Shown piece by piece: positions 12,690 to 22,448 of a DNA stretch of 64,000 nt. The position numbers and the translations under genes are program-made. The stretch lies in NCBI RefSeq assembly GCF_000208745.1, contig NC_030856.1, positions 17,105,983 through 17,169,982 of the forward strand, written 5' to 3'. Each line of letters starts with the position of its first letter. The stretch's first letter is position 1. A model generated the notes under the pieces. It searched no databases and was not told the DNA's origin. It worked only from the letters and a program-made list of their open reading frames with translations. The DNA is from Theobroma cacao (Eukaryota; Streptophyta; Magnoliopsida; Malvales; Malvaceae).

Positions 12690-13845
12690 TGTTGTTGATT
12701 TTGCACATGCTAGTGTACGTATTGAACAAGCAATATAGATAGTAAGTCTAGATTATCGTTCCCACAAGGATTTGTTTCTAAAGTTTCACTAAGTACTAAA
12801 ATTATATAACAAATTAAGCTTATCTAAGCTAACCGACAATTGAAAAGCTAATCAAAGACAAAATTAAAAAAAAAATGAACAATAAATTAACCAACAAAAC
12901 TACATATGTTGAGAAAAGTAGTAGATTAAAGACTTAGAATCATGGGTTCATTCAACATTTCATCTAGTACCGATTTTTCTTATTATTTATCTTTCTTGGG
13001 TGATTTTACTAACCTAAAATCCAAAGCTATGGACAAGTCTTGGTCGAGATACTTGTACACGTACCTAACTGAATTAGTCCACTATATGTCTATAGGAATT
13101 AATTAAATTAAGCTTTTTAAGCATGTGTCCTAATTTGGCTATGTATGGCAATTGGCTTATGTTTGCCCGAATTGTGAATCAGATCACCTAATTCATGTGA
13201 ACATATACTATTCAAATGTTAGTCCAACCTAATATCTCCTTGTCAATTTTCAATTAGATTCACAAATCAATTAATTGTTTATCAGACAATTAAAGGCATT
13301 AAGAACATACTTGAATAAGTAAAACGATACCCATTCATGATAAATAATAGAAAAACAAGTAGTCAAAGTACATGTTTGAATCTACCATAATCCTAGACAA
13401 GCAAATTAGTTCATAATATCTATTAAAACACTATCCAAAGACTTTAGCCATGAATTCAAAACAAGAAAATATGAATAGCACAAAAGGAGAGAAACAAACT
13501 AATGTTGAAGCTTGGTTGATCGTTAATCTCTCTCAATTGCTCTTGAATTCTTGATTGATTCGTAGCTCTAATTCCCCAGAAAAATTGTTACCGTTTCCCT
13601 CTAAATGCTTTCAAAAGGTTTCTTAAATATGTATAAGATGCCCTATTTTCTAATTTTTCGTCAAAGTTTTAATTTTGGAAACCAGGGTGGCACTACGGCC
13701 ATGACTTCTTGGCATCGTAGTATTGTGACAAGTTTTGGTAGCACCTCGATGTCGTGCTCTTGGCCTTTAGTATTATGCACCCATCCAACCCAGCACTGTA
13801 GCCACAAGCTTCCAACACTACGGTGGTGGTCCCTTCAGCATTGCG
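12690..13845 (-). mobile_element. Solo LTR X (copy 1), left part
   Basis: It begins TGTTGTTGATTTT on the plus strand. The right end is at 26798 (...GAGTTATCA) and both outer flanks are ACAAA (12685-12689 and 26799-26803), a clean 5-bp target duplication. It is homologous along its length to 29237-29487 plus 45319-46698, which is the 3' LTR of an Athila/Tat-type element, hence the minus orientation. It contains ACTACGG and CACTGTAG words at 13690-13845. It is interrupted by a chromovirus LTR at 13846. Confidence 0.8.
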
Positions 13846-15238
13846 TGTCACGACTCAATTTCCAGGCCATGATGGCACATGGACTCAATGGACATAGTGC
13901 ACTAAGCCCAAGCAAGCCTATTTATATATATTCGTGTTAATCATTCTGTTAACTATTCTTACATTTACATCTCATAGTCTGGAGCCTTAGGTACTTAAAT
14001 AGTAAGTTATAAGAATCAAAAGACTGCATTTATCATAGCTCAAAATAACATTAATCATTACCACTCATGGTGGCTTTACTAATTAAAATATACATATATG
14101 GTCTAGGGCATACATCTTAGTATTTTACATCATGTACATATTTACAAACAAAATGACTCTAGGCTTCCAACGGAGTGACCAAGGTGAAGGAGCGGCTACA
14201 GAATGCCAAGGTACCTACCAAGGATATGAAATTATGAAGACAGCTTGACCAAGCTGCCGGCTGCCTCTTGATCTGAAAACATGAAGTTGAAAATGCTGAG
14301 TATAAACCCAATGAGTGAACATAAGAAGGGAACAAGTGAACGAGAAGGAAATTTAAAGAAATCATGATGCATTTATTTTCAAAACAATGCAATTTAGTTT
14401 CATTCTTATTAAAACCCCTAGTTAAACCCTTAAATGGTTAATCACTTGATAATAATGATTCCATACATAACAAAGAATTTGAAGAATGAAAGCTTCAGTG
14501 ATATACAAGCAAGTTAAATGAAATGGCGGGTCCTCACTGTAGCGGAAAGGCATTCTCGCTGTAGCAAAATTTAGGCTCAAGTTATTAGCTGGACGAGGGT
14601 TTCTCAGCTGGCCAAGGGTTTCTCTCTAAACTTCCTCATTTCAAACTTAATTAAATAAACCCTTAAATGTTGGGAGTCCATGATCAACTATGGTGTAAAT
14701 GAAATGGAAAAATATAGAAAAAACCAGCAAGATAGTATACTAGACAGAAAGTTTCTTGCTGCAGCGAGATTCTTTCTCGCTGCAACGAGATTTAAGCAGC
14801 CAAAATAGAAAGTTTCTCACTACAGCGAGAACCAGGTCAAGTAAACCCCTTAAACTTGAGAGTTTCTCGCTGTAGTGGGAATCATTTTCGCTACAGCGAG
14901 AAATAGTGCACCAATTTAAAGTTTCCATTCTTTCAAGAAGAAGGCCATCTTGCTGAAATGACAAAATCAACATGGAACACTTAGAAATTCCCAAAGTTCA
15001 ACATGCAAAATGTTCACATGCATTATAACCATATACCATATTCATGAACTTTTATTTCATAAACATATATATACATAAATATACATGGATAAGTACCAAT
15101 ACCACCATCGTCTCACCTAGCTCATGTGCATCCCCCCACATCATGCACATAGCCAGAGTCATAGTGTGTATCCTCGCACATCGTGCATAATTAGTGTCAT
15201 CGTGTGCATTCCCCCACATCGTGCACGTGGGCACTATC
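13846..15238 (-). mobile_element. Chromovirus solo LTR A, left part
   Basis: It begins TGTCACGACTCAA, the reverse complement of the usual LTR end. It continues after the full-length insertion at 24955 and ends GTCTCACA at 26279. The flanks are TTGCG (13841-13845) and CTGTG (26280-26284), plausible as one target duplication with two transitions. It contains an acceptor-like site (RC of CTGAAAACATGAAG, 14273-14286), a palindrome cluster (14530-14910) and the CCCCCCACATCGTGCAC tandem region (15128-15232). There is no internal domain. Confidence 0.82.
14528..14910. repeat. Cluster of CTCGCTGCAGCGAG palindromes in LTR A
   Basis: At least eight variants of TTCTCGCTGCAGCGAGAA occur here, separated by unrelated spacers. 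Examples are CTTGCTGCAGCGAG at 14755-14768 and CGCTACAGCGAGAA at 14889-14902. Variation is mainly at the middle (GCAG/GTAG/ACAG), which keeps the arms complementary. Confidence 0.85.
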
Positions 15239-15627
15239 TGTGATACCTCAACCTCTATAGGCTCATAACGAGGCATAGGTGTAATAACCCAAGCTAGGGG
15301 TAGTTTCATCATTTCCTCTAAAAAGCTCCCAAAAGAAGGTTTTATGATATTTTAAGGTCTAAATAGGCATAAAACTAGATAAATAATGTGTAATGATGAA
15401 AACATGAAGAAAACTAGAAGTTTTAATAATTTTCGCCATAGGGGCAAAATGGTCATTTTTCACCTCGGATCAAAATTTTTAAGATTTGTAAACCCGAGCA
15501 TGTCAAGACCATTATGGACTTGTTTTAGTATCAAAAGAGTAAAAAGATTGCACCAAGGATTGAATGAGAACAAGTTAATGTGCTAAGGGCATTTTCGTAA
15601 TTTCAAGTGGAATGGATAAGTTTGAGC

Positions 15628-15635
15628 TATAAATA
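15628..15635 (+). promoter_or_regulatory. TATA box of the LTR promoter
   Basis: TATAAATA lies about 390 bp into the LTR and is followed by a long CT-rich leader with CTTCTTCTCC and CTCTCTC tracts. The same box is at 22838-22845 in the 3' LTR, and as its reverse complement at 25880-25887 and 39344-39351 in minus-strand LTRs. Confidence 0.7.
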
Positions 15636-16426
15636 TCTTTTTCTTCTAATAGCTTCTTCATTCTCCAATAGCTTCTTCTCCTTCTTCTTCTTCCATCTAA
15701 CGTTGCTTCCATCCTCCATGGAAGCTTGATATGAGACTTTCACAACTTTTGCAACTTTCTCTCTCGAACTCTAATTTTCATACCTTTGTGCCTTTTTGAC
15801 TAGAACCCTTGTGCTCTTTCACTCTCTCACTTTAAAACCCTCAAAAACTCCTTGTTCAACACTTTCTCTCACTAGTTAGAGGTTTAGAGAGAGAAAAAAA
15901 GATTTTCCACAATTGTTTGGAAGCTATTGGAAGAGAATTCAACTACAAAGAAACCCTAAGGTGAGTGATGAACTAGTATTGGTTTTAAGTTGTTGATAAT
16001 GGCTAGTAATTGGGATTATGTGCTGTTTTATTATTGAGTTGTTTATTCATTTTTAGTGTGATTAGAGTAGTGCAAGGAATAGCCATTTGATATAGTTGGA
16101 AGCCAATTAGGAATGACTAGAAGAAATTGAATTAGAAACTAGCTTTTGGAGTGATATTAATGTAAATTGGATTGGTTGTGATGTTGTGTGTGTATAAGTT
16201 CCAACAAGGCCTCACATGCCTATTTGAACCATTAGTGTAGGTTAGAGTCGATTGGAGGTTCAGCAATACCGGTGAGTGAACTTGCATTTGAAAGTATTTT
16301 TGGGAATGTGAATGTGTTTGCACAAGACATTAAATGATTTTATCAAACTTTTTTTAAGAATGGGTGCCTTGGAATAAGCCCTTGATAAATTATCTTTGTG
16401 TGGTGATATGTTGCTATTATGGATTC

Positions 16427-16445
16427 ATATACTGCTACATTATGT

Positions 16446-16482
<37 letters not shown>

Positions 16483-16549
16483 TATATTGTGATGTAATGA
16501 TATTGATCCAGCTATGTGCGAGTAGGAGTNATATACTGCTACATTATGT

Positions 16550-16580
<31 letters not shown>

Positions 16581-16635
16581 CGTATGAATATATTGTGATG
16601 TAATGATATTGATCCAGCTATGTGCGAGTAGGAGT
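16427..16635. repeat. Near-identical 103-105 bp duplication around an N
   Basis: 16427-16529 and 16531-16635 are the same sequence apart from the TA repeat length and a CGT insertion, with a single N between them. The 3' LTR has one copy only. This is best explained as two overlapping contig ends joined without merging. Confidence 0.85.
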
Positions 16636-16999
16636 GCGCATAAGCCGTTGCTGACCCGGCTATATGCTAGTGGGAGTGCGCATAAGCCGTTGCATATGAG
16701 CTGATGATGATGGGAGGGTGTGCATGATGATTGATATATATATATAGATATATGGTATATGGTTGTAATGCATGTGAAATTTTGGCATGTTGAACTTTTG
16801 AAATTTTTGAGCATTTCATGTTGAAATTGCCTTGATGAATCTTGAGAATGTCCCATTTTCATGTTGAACTTTTCCTTTTTTTACTTAGGTGCCCTGCTTC
16901 TCGCTGCAATGAGAAACATTCTGTTTTGGCAGCAGAAAACTCGCTGCAACGAAAATAAATCTTGCTGTAGCGAGAAACTCCCAGGTTTTGGTGCAATGC

Positions 17000-17138
17000 T
17001 TTCACTTTGATGAAGATTTTGACCATGTTCTCGTCCAAACTAGGAAAAGTGGTAAACATCAAAGTTGTAGCCCTACCTCTTAGCTTTCTAATGGTTTAAA
17101 AATTGGGTTATTGGACTTCTGTAGTGGCAGATATACTA
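17000..17138 (+). repeat. Shared LTR module, copy 1 (sense)
   Basis: This ~140-bp block contains AAAGTGGTAAACATCAAAG, TTGTAGCCCTACCTCTTAGC and GGACTTCTGTAGTGG. It is flanked on both sides by CTCGCTG.AGCGAG palindromes (16900-16980 and 17175-17210). Equivalent blocks lie at about 24070-24213, 26371-26510, 29691-29825, 40101-40235, 42997-43139, 46281-46430, 54849-54987 and 62577-62720. Confidence 0.85.
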
Positions 17139-17889
17139 GAAAAAATAAAACACATGCAAACTAGTACTGTTTCTCGTTGCAGGAATAATAAACTTCGCTG
17201 TAGCGAGAAACATTCTATCCTACATGTTACCCTATTTGATTTTTGACATATTTTTCACCCATTTAACTTCATGGATTGATCATGGGCTGTTGCAACACTA
17301 TGAGGTTATTAATCAAAGTTTGAAATGAGGGGTTTTTAGTAAGAAATTATATCAATTGCATTGTTTTTGAAACAAGTGCATCATGATTTCTAAATTCTTC
17401 CTATTGATTGATTGTTCCCTTCTTATGTTCACTCACTGAGTTTTGTACTCGCATTTTTAAAATTCATGTTTTCAGATTTGGAGGCAGTTGGGACCTAGAT
17501 TGGGTCGCACACATATGCTCGTCTTCTTGGTAGGTACTATGGCATCTCAGTAGCTGTATCTTCACCTAGAGTCACTCCGCTGACAATCTCGAGTCTATTA
17601 CTTGTGAACACGTATATGTAATGTAAACTACTAAGAGCCATATTATAAATGAAGTATGTATATGTTGGATTGATGATGATAGTACTTTGATATAATATAA
17701 ATATGAATATTCAATTGTTATAAAATATTATTAGAACATTTACTTTTGAGAGTTAACAGCACTTCATTTTAAAGATGATGAATGGAAATGATAATCGAAA
17801 TTGCATAAGGAGGCTTGCTTGGGCTTAGTGGGCTATGCCCATTGGGCCCATACACCGGTCATGGCCCGAGAATTTGGGCTGTGACAATG

Positions 17890-17904
17890 TTGGTATCAAA
17901 GCTC
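17890..17904 (+). other. Primer binding site of the LARD-like element
   Basis: TTGGTATCAAAGCTC lies three bases after the LTR end. It is the initiator-Met tRNA complement with one change (CAGAGC to CAAAGC). Confidence 0.85.
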
Positions 17905-18097
17905 TAGGTTTAGTCAAGTCCTAGGGATTCTCGTGTTAGTCAGCGGAGTTGTCGGAGTTAATGTAGAGTTTTGTCTATGGTTTGTGTCTGTAGCACAAGT
18001 CATAGACAAGAAGCTATATGAACTCCTATTCCTAGCAACCTACCCTCCTGCTAAAATTATGTAAAGGTCATAAGTGGTGTCGTTGTTCGAGTTTGAG

Positions 18098-18226
18098 ATG
18101 CCACCCGAGACACAAACCATTATTGGAAAGATTTTTAAGCAAATGCTCCTAATGAAAGGCCAATATAATGATATATTCCTCCGACTAAGGATGGAGGAAG
18201 GTGGAGCTGGACTGCTAAGTCCGTAA
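18098..18226 (+). pseudogene. gag N-terminal stub (42 codons)
   Basis: The ATG opens a frame MPPETQTIIGKIFKQML... that ends at a TAA. Its start resembles the gag start of the coding chromovirus at 32309 (MPPKTQATSRRMGEQDAP), including position relative to the primer binding site. Nothing recognisable as gag follows. It may be a remnant or a short packaging-region leader. Confidence 0.55.
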
Positions 18227-21200
18227 TAGTTTATTCATTTGGTGGAATTATGATTTGAACCCATGGTTAAAAAAAATTAGAATTAAAATTTTGGAGAATA
18301 TGGATTGTATTTGAGGTCAATATAGGGAGGACGTACGATAATGGTAATAAGAGCTGTATTTTGACTGGAATGAATAGTGATTGTTATGATTCACTTGAGG
18401 TTTATAAATCTGAGTATCGAGGAAAAATGTAAACCAATGTATATGTGCACGGAGGTAAGTGCACTGTGTTAATTGAGCTTGACATGCCCTTATAGAAATG
18501 GTGTATGCTTTTGAAATATTTTATAAGCGTATAAGTGTTGAATATGTGTATAGTAGCTTAAATGGAGTTGGTTTTGATTTCAACTAAGTGATTGCGAGAT
18601 TCCAAGGCTTGGATTGAATTATTGTGGTTTATGGTTATAATTGCATGAATTAGTTCAAGGGTGAAAATCAAGGATTATTATAATTGATGTACGGTCATGA
18701 AGTAAAAGGCTAGTAAATGATCTACTCTAAGGATGAGCTTGAATTTTGCTATGCTTAGTGTGGAGCCAAAGGATTAAAGGACTAGATGCAGATTTAGCAG
18801 TTTGAAATTAAATGACATGGAAATGATAAATTTAGTCTAAGTGCCCTATGGAGTTCTATATGAAGAATGACATATGAATTGCTTTAAAGGTCAATTTAAA
18901 AATATGTTGGTTCAATATGCAACATATGATGTAAATGATTAGTCTCGAATGTGACTTCCCCAAGGGTAAAGGACTTAAAACATGTGGATTTTCAAATATG
19001 CTCTAAGAGGAAGCTTTTGCATCCTAAGCTGAAGAAATTTTGATCTTATGACTACAAAAGCAAGATACAAAAATTTAGTGAATTGTCTATCTTATGGATG
19101 TAATTGGTTAAGAATTGATGAGTAATGTCAAGATCTTAACACTAAGTGGTGTACAATTTGATATATGTGTACCTAAGAGTAAATTTAGAGATCATTGCTT
19201 AATCAATTTGCATTGGATGTTGTGGTAAAGGTATACGAATGTTAGTAGTGAAGTTTGTCCAAAGTGAGATATGTGGAAACTAATGTTCCGATTCCAAACT
19301 TGTGATAAAAAGCTAGTTTTGCAAATTCTAGTTTCCATGATCATAAAATATATGGAGGTTATCAATATGTAGGCATACACTTGGAGTTGTACATCTTGTG
19401 ATCCCCATGCATCATATGGAAGGAGATATCCCATAGTGGAGTTTACCCTGATTTATGGTTACATGCCTATAGGCTTGGCATGAGACTGAGAATGCCCTAG
19501 CATAAATGTGGAATGTATTGTGAAAGGTTAAAAAGCCACATATACCTTAACAAGGTCAATAACATGAACGAGGGGGAAATATGGATGTTAATATGCTGAG
19601 CATAAAGAGCTTAAGGATAATTAATGCAATTATACTAAGTTAGATGGTATGATCCAAACTAATAACACGGACACCTTGGGAGATTTTAAAGTAATGTTCA
19701 ATAGGGTTAATGAGCTAAATGTTATCGAATATATATTAAATTGTTAAAGTTATGCATGGCTTTGAAGATAAGCCTTTGATTGTCCGAGTCCTCAATAGAA
19801 TTCTATTAAAGGATGTGTTTAAGCATTTTGGAAGTGTATTGGAAAACATAAGAATAATATACTAGTTTGACTTGCTATAAGAGGTCGAATTTGGATGGCC
19901 ATGAGTGGCTTGTGAACAATCAGGCATTGTAAAGTATGTGCTCATAAAGGGAGCTATGATTGATAGATAAGGGTAGAACTTTAATGATTAGACCGTGTTC
20001 ACTGCTTCAGGCATTGAACTGTAAGATATGGACATGTATCTACCTTGCGAATACCCTGATGAGATAAATTCGAAAGACTTTTCACAATGAGAAAACATTA
20101 AAGCTCAAAGAGTAAATGGCTATACAGTCAAGCTAGGCTCGTGAGTGACATGTCATATAAGTATGAAGATATGATACAAGCATAAGTATACTTGGAAATA
20201 CTGGTTTGAGGCAATGATTATCCTACTCTTTTATGGACCGGATGAGGTTCTGGTCTCGACATAATTATAGACGCAAAGCATAAATTGTGAAATGTGCTTC
20301 CCCACATGTTCCAATTTATTTTGTGGAACTATCAAGATAAAGTGCCTAATAAGGATAGTGGAAGGTTGAATTATACTTCAAATGTTGAGAAAAAGAGGGT
20401 GACATGGTTTGATTAAATGATACTACCCTTGGTAAGGGAATAGAAATGAGTTACGGGAATTGCAGAGATCTACTTAGAAAAAAAAAAGGATGATGATTTG
20501 AAAATTCAAGTACTCGTATATGAGTAAAGATTTGGTAATGAAACATGACCTAAAGTTGGAATACTACAATATGAATTTTGACTAAGAAAATTGACTTATA
20601 AAACACGTAGTGTTTGGAGATGGTGCCAAATTAGTGGTTGACTCTTGTATGAGAATGGAATATTGAAATCAGCTTTGTGTGTTCACCACAAATGATGAGC
20701 ATGATCTAACCAACCAAGAGAAGAAATGATTCTAAACTTGATTGTTGGTTATTTTGGTTTTACAGAAGGCTTATTGAGCTTGATATGCCTAAGGCTATTC
20801 GCAGTTAAAATTTTTGGAAATATATCTGTATGGATATATATGTTGCATATTGGTATCAAAGCTCATGTGGGGTTAGTTAAAATTTGATTCGATGATGATA
20901 TTCTATCAATGGTTATAGTGCTAGACAATGATTAAGATAATTTATCGCTGATTTTGGCAGTGAACAAGTGGATTATAATCCTATTAGCTTAAAAGTAAGT
21001 GTTTATACTTTTGGTATGAGTTCATCAAATTCTATTATATCATGATAAAATTTGGTGTGTTGATATAGCCTGAGAGGCTTGGTATATGACCTAGCTTAAC
21101 TGTGAGCTAGAAATTGTTATTCTATTATGAAGTACACAAATAGAGAAGTATGACATGAATTTAATATCCTAAGGGGCAATGGAAAATGCTGTATCGGTTT

Positions 21201-22323
21201 TGGTATAACTTCAATATATATAGTTTTGAGATATATAGATGTGGGGAAAAGTTTATAGCTTATGCGTAAAGGTGTGCATTTGAATTCGTATAATTAATAG
21301 TGTAAATTCTGTCTTGATTGATATAAAGCTCATGATTCAAAATGAATGATTATGGACTTAATTTTCTAAGGTAAAAGGGACTAAAATAAGTTAATATCTG
21401 AAAGGCCTTAATAGGTGATTCTTAAATTTTAAAGTGCACTTAAGGAGAGACAAATGTTTAATTTGATCTTCAAATTGATAAACTAATGAGGCCATGAAAT
21501 CTGATGTTTGGAGTAAATTTGAGAAATATCAAGTTAGATATGTTGTGGGTGATTGATGACGAACAAATTAGCTATGACATCAAAAATGTAGAAATAATTA
21601 GTGATCAAAATGAGACTAGGAAAGGAACTTTAAAAGGAAAATTTTGAGCAACTTTAATCTTGAGAGGTTGAGTTATTGATTAAAGAGATTGATTAAGATT
21701 ATAAGAGGGTATGCGGAATGTCATGATTTATTGAAATGCCTTATGGTATAAGTTAAGATTTATCTAGTGAGCACTCAAAAATGAAAGTATTGGAGTTTGT
21801 TTTTGGGAAAATGGTTACTAATGGTTACCGAATTTGAATCATTCGTGATGTTAAACATATATGAATAAATAAAGAGTGTTTGATCCTTATGTATTATGAA
21901 ATGCTTGAATGAAATTTGTATGGAGGTATGTGAAACGGAATAGAGGTTGATTGACCATTTAGACCCATAGTCAATGGTGGAATAAATACTTGAATGTTGG
22001 AAGGTTTGATAAAAGATCAAAGTAGAGGAATTGTGGATGGTTAAGTAAACATGCATGATTGATGATTTAAGGATGATTTGATTGAGGTGTGCCCATAATT
22101 AATAGCATATTTGAATTCTCTTTATAAGATAAAGAATGATATTGTTTTGATCCAACAAGAGTAGTACACATAATTATATATTATGACATCGTTGACTTTT
22201 CTATAAAGATTGAAAGTTGATATAATGCATAAACCAAGATTCTATGTTAAGAATGCCCGACGAGAGTGATCTGGCAGAACATGAGAACTTTGATTATTCA
22301 CCCTACGTCGATTTGAATGCGAT
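18227..22323. other. Non-coding interior of the LARD-like element
   Basis: 4.1 kb of AT-rich sequence with stops in all frames and no recognisable retroviral domain. A second exact 15-base copy of the primer binding sequence lies at 20850-20864. The short frames here (for example 19192-19434 and 21775-22056, both minus) have no features of real proteins. Its origin is unknown. Confidence 0.7.
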
Positions 22324-22386
22324 GAGGTAGCAGGGGAGGCCAAGGAGGAGATACGGACAAAGTATCCCCACCTCTTTGATGGTTAG
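22324..22386 (+). pseudogene. Chromodomain C-terminal tail
   Basis: Codons read EVAGEAKEEIRTKYPHLFDG followed by TAG. This is the terminal motif of chromovirus polyproteins (EVTWEAEEEM-x-TKYPHLF), also present at 39790-39832 and on the minus strand near 56740-56800. It ties the non-autonomous element to that lineage. W is replaced by G here. Confidence 0.8.
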
Positions 22387-22433
22387 AGGTACGTTACCTT
22401 ATAGCTAAATTTAAATTTGGGGACCAAATTTTT

Positions 22434-22448
22434 ATTAGTGGGGGAGAA
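22434..22448 (+). other. Polypurine tract
   Basis: ATTAGTGGGGGAGAA lies directly before the 3' LTR start TGTGAGACC. The same tract precedes the LTR at 39898 (ATGGGGGAAAA) and, on the minus strand, at 56665-56680. Confidence 0.85.

Larger units (their letters stand above)
15961..17475 (+). other. Intron-like leader segments inside the LTR
   Basis: CCCTAAG|GTGAGTGATG (boundary 15960/15961) is a strong plant 5' splice site. GTGTATAAG at 16190-16198 could be the first acceptor. A second donor ACCGGTGAGTGAA follows at 16269-16281, and a final acceptor ATGTTTTCAG|ATTTGG ends at 17475. This suggests two introns of about 240 bp and 1.2 kb with a ~73-bp exon between them. The same signals recur in the other LTRs. 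Splicing itself is inferred. Confidence 0.45.
15239..17886 (+). repeat. 5' LTR of the LARD-like element
   Basis: It starts TGTGATACCTC and ends GCTGTGACA. Sense-order landmarks are a TATA box 15628-15635, a CT-rich leader, a donor-like AAG|GTGAGT at 15960/15961, an acceptor-like ATAAG at 16194-16198, a second donor CGG|TGAGTGAA at about 16271, a TA repeat, palindromes, the shared module (17000-17138) and the acceptor TTTTCAG at 17469-17475. It is 142 bp longer than the 3' LTR, largely because of a duplicated block around an N at 16530. Confidence 0.9.

Noticed and set aside
15961..17475. Host gene exons suggested by good splice signals and a TATA box
   Set aside because: The same signals recur in every LTR copy in both orientations and no coding sequence accompanies them, so they belong to the transposon leader.
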